The notes under the pieces were generated by a model. That model did no database searches, had not been told where the DNA came from, and was given only the letters and a program-made list of their open reading frames with translations. From Candidatus Dojkabacteria bacterium (GTDB taxonomy: Bacteria > Patescibacteriota > Dojkabacteria > SC72 > JAFGCJ01), in assembly GCA_016929645.1 (NCBI GenBank), contig JAFGIK010000036.1, forward strand, positions 1 to 56,146: a stretch of DNA of 56,146 bases. The letters run 5' to 3'. This document shows positions 29,677-39,788 of this stretch, one piece after another (within the stretch, counting starts at the first letter, position 1; each line of letters starts with the position of its first letter). The translations under genes and the position numbers were made by a program.

Positions 29677-30132
29677 TTAAGCAATACCAAGCTTCTTTTT
29701 TCTAATATTATTGATAATCAAAACTGTAATAAAATAGACAAGAGAAAACATTACAAAGACAGCTACAAATATAATAATCGCTAAAAATACCAACCCCAAC
29801 CCATTGAAACCTCCCCAAAAATTCTGTAAATATTCATCCAAATCACAAGAATACACTGGAATATCAGTAGCATATGGACCACAAACACCACTATAAGACA
29901 TAAGATGTCCCATATAAAGAGTACCAATTACAAGAACATCGACAATCACAGGAATACTTAATGCAAGAAGAAAATAAGTCAATATCAGAAGAGCTATATT
30001 CAACCTTTTTGGGGAACTTTTACTGGAGCACGAAGCTGAAGAATCACAAGATATTTGAGAGTTATCTGCCATAATATTCCTAAAAAAGTTAGTTTTATGC
30101 CAGCCAAATACTCCTAATACTTCAGCATCCAT
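29677..30132 (-). CDS. Small multi-TM membrane protein (start may be 30072)
   Basis: Hydrophobic segments in the translation. Confidence 0.45.
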   Translation of the reverse strand: MDAEVLGVFGWHKTNFFRNIMADNSQISCDSSASCSSKSSPKRLNIALLILTYFLLALSIPVIVDVLVIGTLYMGHLMSYSGVCGPYATDIPVYSCDLDEYLQNFWGGFNGLGLVFLAIIIFVAVFVMFSLVYFITVLIINNIRKKKLGIA

Positions 30133-30229
30133 AGTGGATTATTAATTATAAGTTTATCATACAAGGAAAACTTTTGATATAATCTCAAATATTTAACATT
30201 AAGAGAATAAGCCGATTCAGATATATACC

Positions 30230-30871
30230 ATGGAAAATCAATCCACTCTAAATGCAGTTTTTAGTATTTCTGAGCCCTTAAAGTCAGAAATCATTAAAAT
30301 TTCATTAGAAATTAAGGAAAAATACGGTTCAACCTGGTGGCTCGATAACAAACAATACTATCTTCATCTTCCGCTGTACCTTTTTGCATGCAATAAAAGC
30401 TCTGTTCCTAAAGCAATTGAAGCAGGTGAAAAATTTGCTGCAAAACTAGAACCTATTGAAGTCAAAGTCGAGGATTTATTTAAAAGCCATGGAGGACTGA
30501 TTATGATTAAGTTTTCCCTTCCTGAAAAGCTATATCAATACCATATTGAATCATTAGAAATATTCAACCCTATACGTAATGGATGCCTTAGAGACAAGAT
30601 GAAAAACAAAGAATTTCTTGAGAAGCTCTCAGACACCGAGCGCAAAAATATTGATGACTACGGACATATCTGGATCAAAGATAAGTACAGTCCCCATGTA
30701 ACAATAGCAAGAATCGAAGACGAATCAATAGCCAATGAAATTATCGACAAATACAAATTCAAATTCATAGGTAAAAAGGCTTTAATTGAAAGATTTCAGA
30801 TCCATGAAGCATTCTATGGTGTTGACGACAGGGTGGAATTGGCACTGGATGTGAAGATCGGCGGAAAATGA
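30230..30871 (+). CDS. 2H phosphoesterase superfamily protein (2'-5' RNA ligase-like)
   Basis: Two HxT/H-x-h motifs: YYLHLPLYLF and SPHVTIARI. Confidence 0.65.
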   Translation: MENQSTLNAVFSISEPLKSEIIKISLEIKEKYGSTWWLDNKQYYLHLPLYLFACNKSSVPKAIEAGEKFAAKLEPIEVKVEDLFKSHGGLIMIKFSLPEKLYQYHIESLEIFNPIRNGCLRDKMKNKEFLEKLSDTERKNIDDYGHIWIKDKYSPHVTIARIEDESIANEIIDKYKFKFIGKKALIERFQIHEAFYGVDDRVELALDVKIGGK

Positions 30872-31189
30872 TCAAGGATAACAGTGATTTGATGGGATTT
30901 TATATCATCAGAAAACTATCTTTTGATATTGTTGCTACTCGACTATAAATTAAAGGCTTTTTCTCGATTAATTATTTCAGACTTAATTTCGTATCACTCA
31001 TATCCCCCAATTATGTCAAATTGAGGGAAACAAATCCCGCAATTTAACAAATTTGTGGGAATCATGAAACGATTAAGCATTTAATAATTGCATATTTCAA
31101 GACGACTAGACATTTTTTCAAGCAGCGCGAAAAGTTAAATGAAATTTATCGATACTCTTATCAACTTTTTAAACTAAATCCAACGTAAT

Positions 31190-32899
31190 TCAGCGAATAG
31201 ATATGCCAAGCGGACAGGGAACATTATCAGAAGTTTTTCCAACCCATAGCAATGAGGCTACTTGTGACAAGTCCGTAATACTTACATCATCAGGCGCTAA
31301 GAACGTTGTACCATCTAATTTAGTAACTACTAGTTGAAGCAACTGTGGATCATATTCTATTGTAATGTTTGAAGGTGTCTCAAATTCTATTAGTCCAAAT
31401 TTTTCATACCCACCACAAGCAAGCGTTAAGTTGGTATTTACTTGTCCCGCAGGGATAAAGCTAACATTGCTCGTATTTGCACTTGAAGCATTTCTATATA
31501 TTTCCGCCCCAGGAAAATAAAAGCTACCACTTATTGTTCCTGCATACCAATAACTCACAAGTTCTTCAATAGTTGTAATATCTGCCAAAAATGGGTTACC
31601 AGAAGATCTTACCATTTCTATCAAAACCTGATCAGCATCTACGTATATACTTTGGCCTCCATTAAGATAATATGCATTTGCATTTTCAACCTGCTTGGCA
31701 CGAATCTTATCAACATAATTGTAGACAAAGTTAGCATATGCATTTTGTAAATCGACTTCCGGTTGGAGAGTCTGCGACAACCAAATATAAAAACCCCATA
31801 AGCCATAGTTTTTATCCTGAATATCCAAATTCCCTTGCGCAGTAAACCATTCGACACTTTCAACAAAATGCCTACGTATTGATGGATTATTATTATATGC
31901 AAATTCGGTAAAATCCTGAGCTGGAATCTGCTGTAAATAATAAACAACCTCCATAGCTCTAGCCATGCTTTCTTCAATTTCTGGACGCGATCCACAAAAG
32001 TAAGTTTGAGGATCTGCCCAGTCATCTACTTTTGTTACATTACCCAAAACAGAAGTAAAGTACTTATGAATAAATTCATGGAGTAAAGTTGCAATCCATT
32101 CCTGTGACGATTCAGACGGTATTTGGCCATAATCTGTACTTACAATAATATACCCACCTCTAGCACAAGGCTTATTTGGATCTTTTGCATCAGAATATGT
32201 CCAATCCGTCATTGTTACAGCATTACCACCAGATTCCTTTTTTAAAAATATCTCTAATTTATCATCTTCTACTGGGTAAAGCGGTAAAGCTAACGATCCT
32301 TTCCAAAAACCAACCGCTTGCTCACTAGCTGATTGTATTGACTGTAAAAGACCTGCAGAGGCAGGATCTTGCGCATCATAATAAATACGAAAGTCAGGAG
32401 AATCAACAACTTTTGGCTCAACAAATGTTGAAATCTCCTCGCGTACACGATTGTAAGGCTCTACTGTCGAAACTGGACATTCACCAGCACACGGTGTGAA
32501 AGTCGGACGAGGAGTAGATGTTAACCTTATCGGAACTGTAGGTGTAGGAGTGAAAATTGAAGATTCTCGAGGAATAATATTAGTTGCAGTTGGAGATGGT
32601 CCTACACTAGGACCCGAAGTAGACACTCCACTCGGTTCAGACCCACATGAAGTTCCTAAAGTAAGCATAATCAAAGCAACAACAAAAGCTTTAGCAAGGC
32701 GATTATCGCAGATTGATCCTTTCAAATGATTTTGAGAAAGTCTTAGAAACCTTGTATAAAGATCAGGCAAAATTTGCAATAAATCATCACCAGCTTCAAA
32801 TATTTCTGCTACATAAGGATTAAAATCAGGCAAAATACCTTCTGTATAAGGATTTCTTTCGTATCCAATATTTAAGACATTTTCATTGATTTGAAGCAT
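31190..32899 (-). CDS. Membrane-tethered putative zinc metallopeptidase with Pro/Thr-rich linker
   Basis: TM-like VVALIMLTLGTSCG, TPTPTVPIRLTSTPRPTFTP linker, LLHEFIHKYFTSVLG (HExxH). Confidence 0.6.
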   Translation of the reverse strand: MLQINENVLNIGYERNPYTEGILPDFNPYVAEIFEAGDDLLQILPDLYTRFLRLSQNHLKGSICDNRLAKAFVVALIMLTLGTSCGSEPSGVSTSGPSVGPSPTATNIIPRESSIFTPTPTVPIRLTSTPRPTFTPCAGECPVSTVEPYNRVREEISTFVEPKVVDSPDFRIYYDAQDPASAGLLQSIQSASEQAVGFWKGSLALPLYPVEDDKLEIFLKKESGGNAVTMTDWTYSDAKDPNKPCARGGYIIVSTDYGQIPSESSQEWIATLLHEFIHKYFTSVLGNVTKVDDWADPQTYFCGSRPEIEESMARAMEVVYYLQQIPAQDFTEFAYNNNPSIRRHFVESVEWFTAQGNLDIQDKNYGLWGFYIWLSQTLQPEVDLQNAYANFVYNYVDKIRAKQVENANAYYLNGGQSIYVDADQVLIEMVRSSGNPFLADITTIEELVSYWYAGTISGSFYFPGAEIYRNASSANTSNVSFIPAGQVNTNLTLACGGYEKFGLIEFETPSNITIEYDPQLLQLVVTKLDGTTFLAPDDVSITDLSQVASLLWVGKTSDNVPCPLGISIR

Positions 32900-33148
32900 A
32901 GCGCGATGATATCACAATATGCCCCATAAACATACATATTAGGTCTACAACGTATTGAGGCAGTCGCACTATGTAAAAACTATTTTTCCCTAATATTGAC
33001 AGAATAATCTTACATGTTAAGGCGTATGAATATAAGTGGAAGTTCTTATTTAAGATTCCAGATTTAGATTAATTGATGTCCGATTCCAAAAGCTCGGAAT
33101 AAGCTTTAGCTTTGGGAATAAGCGATAAAATTGTTTAACAAAACAACA

Positions 33149-33165
33149 TCGGGCTAGCCGGACTC
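33149..33165 (-). repeat. Partial copy of tRNA-Pro 3' end
   Basis: tcgggctagccggactc vs tRNA 33321-33337 tcggggtagccggactc (16/17). Confidence 0.5.
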
Positions 33166-33282
33166 AGTCTCTTCATATTAATCTTTTATTGTAAGACATA
33201 CGTAACTGTAAGCTCGTTGCATTCGTCACTCGCTAACCAGTATACGGAAACCGGCTTCGCCGGTGTTATTCCATATACTCGT

Positions 33283-33321
33283 ATATGTTTGAAAATACAA
33301 ACTTTGTATTTTCAAACATAT
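33283..33321. repeat. 39-bp near-perfect palindrome abutting tRNA-Pro 3' end
   Basis: ATATGTTTGAAAATACAAA-c-TTTGTATTTTCAAACATAT. Confidence 0.85.
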
Positions 33322-33394
33322 CGGGGTAGCCGGACTCGAACCGGCGACCTCACGTACCCGAAACGTGCGCTCTAGCCAACTGAGCTATACCCCG
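33321..33394 (-). tRNA. tRNA-Pro (CGG)
   Basis: Reverse complement CGGGGTATAGCTCAGTTGGCTAGAGCGCACGTTTCGGGTACGTGAGGTCGCCGGTTCGAGTCCGGCTACCCCGA; loop TTCGGGT. Confidence 0.92.
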
Positions 33395-33499
33395 AATATG
33401 ATGAATTTTCACACTATTATAACACTAAAATATTGTTACTTAATTGCCTAGATACGCGTACTATAAGGTATCGAATACCCCATAAGGGTGATTCATTAA

Positions 33500-33974
33500 A
33501 AACCAAAAGACTTGAGAAATCTTTCAGAAAAGGAGATATAACATGGGAAAGAGAATGTTGCAAAAAATCGGTCTGGGAGGAGTTTTTTTCCTCCTTTGCA
33601 TCATCGGGCTCATACTGGCAGACACATTTGGCATCCTGCCAAGAAAAACCGATATTACGGCAACACCTCCGGTTTTACGGAGTACTAGTTACTCGTGGCA
33701 ACGAGTAGAAACGCAACAGTACCTCCTGGAACCCGGCAAAACAATGGAATTTCAAAGTCAGGGAGAAGTCTTCTCCATGACAAATTCCACGAATGCCGGA
33801 CTAATCTGCGCAAGATGCGAAAGCATCGCAGACGGGAGGATAAAAGTTAACGGAAAAATAGTTGGTTCATATTCGCAATCAGAGGAGGATTTTATAATTT
33901 CAATAATAAAGTAAAATCCCGCCACAATCCAATGTAAACCATATTTTCAAAACAAAACTCAAGTCTTTTGGTTT
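33500..33974. repeat. 17-bp inverted repeats (33500-33516 / 33958-33974) bracketing a small ORF
   Basis: AAACCAAAAGACTTGAG and CTCAAGTCTTTTGGTTT, exact. Confidence 0.8.
33543..33914 (+). CDS. Small single-TM protein, unknown function
   Basis: Strong SD aaaggagatataac-ATG; TM GVFFLLCIIGLILADTFGIL; C-terminal short beta-rich segment. Confidence 0.6.
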   Translation: MGKRMLQKIGLGGVFFLLCIIGLILADTFGILPRKTDITATPPVLRSTSYSWQRVETQQYLLEPGKTMEFQSQGEVFSMTNSTNAGLICARCESIADGRIKVNGKIVGSYSQSEEDFIISIIK

Positions 33975-34034
33975 ACATTCCTTGATATTCAGAGAAAACG
34001 CCAGAGATCGAAAACCATCAAATACGTAATCAAA

Positions 34035-36668
34035 CTACATTCTCTCCAAAACCTTAATTCCAAGAACCGTTAATCCACGCTTAATCACCCTTGTTACTAA
34101 TTCAGAAATTGCAATTCTAAGGGATTTTTCAGAACCCATAGCTTCACCCAAACTCTCATGTTCATAGAAATTGTTGAATTTCGAAGAAATCTCAAACAAA
34201 TATTCAGCCAATATATTCGGTGCATAATTGTTTGCAGCTTCTAGTACGATTTTAGGATATTTTAATAATGAAATTATCAAATCCCGATCTATCTGGCTAA
34301 TACTTGAAGACACATCAGACGATAGTCTAGCAACATTATTAATATTTTTTTCATTAAATCCACTTTCAAGAACGTTTCGTAAAACGTTTCTAGCCCTGGA
34401 ATAAGAATACATCACATAAGGCCCACTCTTACCAGTAAATGACAAGGCCTCATCTTTATCAAAAACAATATTTTTATAGGGATCTTTGGACAGAAACTGA
34501 TATCTCAAGGCCCCAATACCAACGTCCTCAGCAATAGATTCTTCTTGTTCTGCACTTAACTTTATATTACTTTTTCTCTTCTTCATAACTTCAAGTGCAG
34601 CAGCATGCATCATATCCAAAAATGAATCTGCCGTAGTGTCGCCACTTCTAGAACTCACTTTTTTCCCATCTTTTCCTACAACCATACCATAAGCAAAATG
34701 GTAAACCCTATCAACTGACAAAATTTTTAGACTATCAAGAAGGGCAAAAAGCTTATGAAAATGCGATATTTGCTCATTACCAACAACCCATATCGCCTTC
34801 CAGGGATTAAATTTATCTATCTTCTGTAGAGTCAGGAAAATATCCTGCGTATGATACAAACTTGTCCCATCCGATCGTAACAATATAACATCATCAACAC
34901 CATACTTTTCCTTTAAACGACCAATAACCGCACCATCAGGAAGTTTTTCAATGACACCATTGCCAAGATGGTTTAAAATAATATCTTTTCCTTTTTTATA
35001 AACATCACTTTCAAGCCAAAGATGACCACGCTCTTCATCAAGTCTACTCAACGTAGATACATGTCCATCAAATGCCCACTTAATAACCTTTTTCCACAAT
35101 TCCATCACTTCAGGAACTCCAGACTCCCAGTCAATAAGCATTTGATCCATCTCTTTTTTATCTTTTTCTTCACTCTTATAGTGCTTGATACCTATCCTGT
35201 AATATTTCCCAACGAAATGATCTGACTTAAGGCCCTCGTCTTCAGGAGTTTTACCCTTAGAAAAGTTTTTTATTGCCCACATAGCCTGACAGATCTTTAT
35301 TCCTCGATCGTTAATCAAATTATCAACATCTACATTGAATCCAGTTTTAGAGAAAAGGCGAGTTAAAGCCCTTCCTATAAACAAATTTAATAAGTGACCA
35401 ACATGTGCAGGAGCATTTGGATTAATTGATGGACTTTCAACCAACATATTTTTATCTTTACCTACTGATGAATCACCATATTTTTCTCCTTTTTCTAAAG
35501 CATCATTTAACTCTTTAATAATAAATTCATTATTTAATGAAAAATTAATGAACCCATTTGGAGCAACAGAAATTGAAGCAAATGTATTAATTAACTCTTT
35601 TTCCCCATCAATAAACTCGACTATATCGCTTGCAATTTCCCTTGGAGCTTTTTTTAAATCCCCTGCCAATAGCATCGCAACATTACAAGAAAAATCTCCA
35701 AACTGAGGATTCTGAGATGTAGCTAGACTTATATTAGCAACACCCTCAACTTGGTTTTTAATTAAAAATTCATTAATTCGAGACATAATCAAATTATGAA
35801 TTCTGCTTTGAAACTGTGTTTCATCAATCAAACCCATGGATTGGACTTTCCTCTTAAGAAAATCATGTTTTGCTCCCACAGGATTGATATTTTCTTTATC
35901 TGATAATGTTTTTTTAAGGTTTTCTTCTATATCGATGTCATTAACATCTTTAGTTTCGTAATCAATTTCAATTGAAAGATTGTCTTTGTTCAAAACAGAA
36001 ATTTCTACAGTAGCACCAAATTTAGACTCAAGATCAGAGGAAAAATCCTTAACGACTTTTTCTACATTCACTCCATCAATAGACGAAAAAGTTTCAATAA
36101 TAAAATAAGCGTCCTTAGTCTTCTTTGTAATTTTTGTCCTATCGCTTTGCCTCCAGTTCCACATTCTACAGGTAACAGAGTGTTTATCTACCCACACGAT
36201 CTCCCCTTTTGAAGGTATCTCAATCTTAGAGCTTGCAATTCCAACATATTTATCATTACCATCGGAAAATCTGAGCTCCAGATCTCCATAAACCTGGGCT
36301 AAATCTTCTCCACCAAACGGAAGTCCATACTTGAGAGAATACCAGTTATAAAGATTCACAACAGGATTGATATTAGGAAGACGTTGCCCTTTTATTATTC
36401 TTTTAATCAAAGCAATATGAGAAGATTTAAATTTGTCTGATTTTAGACCTGCATTTTGGGCTAACTTTGATATCACATCAGACCATACACTAAATCGACT
36501 TTCTTTTAAAATGTCATTATTATCATTTTTCAGATTGGAATAAGTCTTATCAATACGATCGTTAATCCACTTCCCTGGGATCTCATTATTAAGACCTCTT
36601 GCAATAACAATATACTCACACAAATCTGGAAATCTCTTAATAATATCAGGCGAAAGTTTAAACTCCAT
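34035..36668 (-). CDS. argS: Arginyl-tRNA synthetase with N-terminal B3/B4 tRNA-editing-type domain
   Basis: N-term LPNINPVVNLYNWYSLKYGLPFGGEDLAQVYGDLELRF...KGEIVWVDKHSVTCRMWNWRQSDRTKIT; then SINPNAPAHVGHLLNLFIGRALTRLF and MVVGKDGKKVSSRSGD. Confidence 0.9.
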   Translation of the reverse strand: MEFKLSPDIIKRFPDLCEYIVIARGLNNEIPGKWINDRIDKTYSNLKNDNNDILKESRFSVWSDVISKLAQNAGLKSDKFKSSHIALIKRIIKGQRLPNINPVVNLYNWYSLKYGLPFGGEDLAQVYGDLELRFSDGNDKYVGIASSKIEIPSKGEIVWVDKHSVTCRMWNWRQSDRTKITKKTKDAYFIIETFSSIDGVNVEKVVKDFSSDLESKFGATVEISVLNKDNLSIEIDYETKDVNDIDIEENLKKTLSDKENINPVGAKHDFLKRKVQSMGLIDETQFQSRIHNLIMSRINEFLIKNQVEGVANISLATSQNPQFGDFSCNVAMLLAGDLKKAPREIASDIVEFIDGEKELINTFASISVAPNGFINFSLNNEFIIKELNDALEKGEKYGDSSVGKDKNMLVESPSINPNAPAHVGHLLNLFIGRALTRLFSKTGFNVDVDNLINDRGIKICQAMWAIKNFSKGKTPEDEGLKSDHFVGKYYRIGIKHYKSEEKDKKEMDQMLIDWESGVPEVMELWKKVIKWAFDGHVSTLSRLDEERGHLWLESDVYKKGKDIILNHLGNGVIEKLPDGAVIGRLKEKYGVDDVILLRSDGTSLYHTQDIFLTLQKIDKFNPWKAIWVVGNEQISHFHKLFALLDSLKILSVDRVYHFAYGMVVGKDGKKVSSRSGDTTADSFLDMMHAAALEVMKKRKSNIKLSAEQEESIAEDVGIGALRYQFLSKDPYKNIVFDKDEALSFTGKSGPYVMYSYSRARNVLRNVLESGFNEKNINNVARLSSDVSSSISQIDRDLIISLLKYPKIVLEAANNYAPNILAEYLFEISSKFNNFYEHESLGEAMGSEKSLRIAISELVTRVIKRGLTVLGIKVLERM

Positions 36669-36697
36669 GACTACAAAAAATTATATCAAAATAAAAT

Positions 36698-36771
<74 letters not shown>

Positions 36772-36912
36772 ATCACACATATCCTTATACCAATACGAAA
36801 AACTCAATACACCACTAATTATATCATTACTTACCTATACAAAAGCAATTCAAACAAATCATCTTCAAACTGCTGTTCAAAAATACCAAAAGTGAAACAA
36901 TAAATTCAAAAA

Positions 36913-36985
36913 CGCACCTGGCAGGATTCGAACCAGCAACCTTTGGTTCCGCAAACCAATGCTCTATCCATTAAGCTACAGGTGC
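36913..36985 (-). tRNA. tRNA-Arg (GCG)
   Basis: Cloverleaf; anticodon arm TTGGT-TTGCGGA-ACCAA. Confidence 0.9.
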
Positions 36986-37098
36986 AAAAATACCAGAAAG
37001 GAATAATAAACAAATTAAATTTTAAGGAACTAGCCCGAGGGAAACATAATCCAAAAGTAACAAAATATATCATGTTACAAAAAAGTACTTTTACAACA

Positions 37099-37172
37099 CG
37101 CACCCGAGGGGATTCGAACCTCTAACCTACTGCTTAGAAGGCAATTGCTCTATCCAATTGAGCTACGGGTGC
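37099..37172 (-). tRNA. tRNA-Arg (TCT)
   Basis: Cloverleaf; anticodon arm ATTGC-CTTCTAA-GCAGT. Confidence 0.92.
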
Positions 37173-37327
37173 ATTAAAAGTGCTATCAAACGAATAGTAT
37201 TTTACCACGAAATGAGCAAATTACTAAGACAAAAAGACAACGGTCATTAACAGACCTGCATATTTCACCAAAATATTAAAATTTTGTCAAAAAAATATCA
37301 ACACACAACAATATGGGCTAGTATTAT

Positions 37328-38278
37328 TCAGTAGCGTTGCCAGCTTAATCCATCGGTTTTTACCCTAATAGTACCTTCAAAATCAGTCCTCAGGTAATCA
37401 ATATCCAGAGAATCAAAGGTCTCAAGCGTTTCTTCGTGCGGATGGCCAAACTTATTATCTTTGCCACAACTACAGATAACAAGATCAGGATTCGTTTTCT
37501 CCAGAAATGCCTGACTGCTAGCAGTTTTAGAGCAATGATGCCCTGCTTTTAGAACATCAATATCATCGAATTCCAGAGAATTTGTTGAAGACAAAAGCTC
37601 TGATTCCACCTCATTTTCCGCATCTCCCATCAACAAAAGGTTAAAATCTCCAAAAGTCACCAACAATACGATAGAGTCATTATTTACATTTTCGTCAAAT
37701 GATAAACAACGACTAATCTGACAAGTTTTCATGCCTTTTGAAGCATAATTCATGGAAATAGAAGTAGATAAACCTGCATCATTAATCCCATATTCGCCAG
37801 AGTACTGACAAGTCACTGGCCACAACACTCGAAACCGAACCCCATCGATATCAATTGAAAATGTATTTTCAACGAGCTTTATACTAATATCCTTGTCGCA
37901 AACATATTTTAAAAAAATCTCAAAATATAAACTTTCATAAACAACAGGATTCAACCATACTTCAGAAATATCGTAAAACCTAATCACATCGATAAGTCCA
38001 CCAATATGGTCCAGATGAGGATGAGTTAACACAACAATATCAATTTTCTTTGATCCAAAAGGTATTTCATCTGCTAAAGAATATAGAGTTTCGGCATTTT
38101 CTCCGCCATCTACAAGTATTCGTTTGTGGCAGGGCGATTCGATTAAAATCGAATCGCCCTGCCCTACATCCAAAAAAGAAACCTTCAAAAAAGAACTTCC
38201 AAAACTAGAAATCAGGTTAAACAATAAATAAATCATAATTCCTGCAAGCGACACTTTTTTTTCTAGATCAATTTTCAT
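37328..38278 (-). CDS. ComEC C-terminal metallo-beta-lactamase domain as a separate ORF
   Basis: VSFLDVGQGDSILIESPCHKRILVDGG...VVLTHPHLDHIGGLIDV...LLLMGDAENEVE. Confidence 0.88.
   Translation of the reverse strand: MKIDLEKKVSLAGIMIYLLFNLISSFGSSFLKVSFLDVGQGDSILIESPCHKRILVDGGENAETLYSLADEIPFGSKKIDIVVLTHPHLDHIGGLIDVIRFYDISEVWLNPVVYESLYFEIFLKYVCDKDISIKLVENTFSIDIDGVRFRVLWPVTCQYSGEYGINDAGLSTSISMNYASKGMKTCQISRCLSFDENVNNDSIVLLVTFGDFNLLLMGDAENEVESELLSSTNSLEFDDIDVLKAGHHCSKTASSQAFLEKTNPDLVICSCGKDNKFGHPHEETLETFDSLDIDYLRTDFEGTIRVKTDGLSWQRY
38128..38163. repeat. Perfect inverted repeat (17-nt arms, 2-nt loop) within comEC MBL coding sequence
   Basis: GGCAGGGCGATTCGATT-aa-AATCGAATCGCCCTGCC. Confidence 0.85.
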
Positions 38279-39788
38279 TTAGTGAATAATCCTTATGAAA
38301 ATTTAAAATAAAGCAAAATATCAGAAAATAACAAAAAATAGCGTGTGGTGTTTTGAACCATGTTATTTGAATCACGGTTACAGGGAGAGTAGACACAAAC
38401 TCCAATATCTTTATAAACAAATCAGTATAAATCCATGCGAAAAAACAAGGAATAAACGATAACGGACAAAACATGATATTAACAAGCAAAACGGCAGCAC
38501 AACAAAACACAATACCGTCGCACAAGGAAAATACTAAAAGATTAGCAATCAATCCAACGACTGACAAAACCCCAAAATTAACAATGCATATAGGCGTTGT
38601 CAACAAAAAGGCAGATAAGGTTATTGCAATTTGCTCGCAAAAAACAAGATTCTTAAAAGCTCTAAGTTGCAATAACACCGGAGACAAAAACACAATACCT
38701 ATTACTGAACAATAAGATAATTGAAAACCCAAATCAAAAATAATCTCAGGATTTATAAGCACATGAAGTGCGGCACAGATAATTACCAATAGTTGCGAAT
38801 CGACTTTATAACCCAATAATAACGCTACATTTCTAATAACCATAGAAATGAAAGCTCGTTGCAAGGATGCACCAAATCCCGCCACTAAACAAAAAACAAA
38901 AGCCATTACAGAACCTAAAAACAATCGATATTTACGATTAATCATGAATAAATAACCTGACATTGACGACACTAATTCCAAATTAGAACCCGATGCTGCA
39001 ATCAAATGAGTCGTACCAGTAACCCAGAGAATATTACTAAACGATTCTGAAACATCTTCTTGAACACCACTAACAAAACCCATCGCTAACGATGCATGAG
39101 GCTCTGGTAAACTGGATTCATAGATGTTTAGCAGATACAGTCTTGTGTTGCTAACCGTGTTATATTTTCCTGAATCAGCTTTGCTTACAAGTGTAGCTTT
39201 GTAAGGATAGTACATAACCATGTCTAAACCATGATTATGCAAATAATTCTTATACTTAGAATCGAAATCCAATGCATCTACATCTTGAACAATCCCATCA
39301 AATTTAATAATATCGCCTATCCTATAGAGCGGATACTTGTCCGCATATACTAGAAGGTTGCAACTAGCAGGATTCTAATAATTTACTAAATTTGGATCTT
39401 CAATTAAATCATTAGCAGTAGAACTGTCAGTAATTCTTATAACATTCAATTTTATCAGTTGTTTATCTAATTTTTCTTCAGGCTCAGATGAAATATAGCC
39501 AATAACTGCATTTGAACTGCCTAAATACTTATCATATAAAGATAAATCACATAGATCTTCAGATCTAAATGTAAATAAAGAACGAACAAGAAATATAAGC
39601 ATGCCCAAGCCCAAAAACAGCAGAAACCGATAAGTTTTACGAAAAACTAAGCCTGCTAATATGATAAAAATGCATAATACCGCAAGGATTTGCTTACCTA
39701 AAATTACTGACAAAAGAATCCCAAAACTTACAAGCAGTACTGGAACCTTCTCTATATATCTCAACAAATTTAAGAATTTCACAAGCAT
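38268..39788 (-). pseudogene. comEC: ComEC N-terminal and competence domains, interrupted by in-frame TAG at 39375-39377
   Basis: Reading through gives ...LIEDPNLVNY*NPASCNLLVYADKYPLYRIGDIIKFDGIVQDVDALDFDSKYKNYLHNHGLDM...; same frame both sides. Confidence 0.8.
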
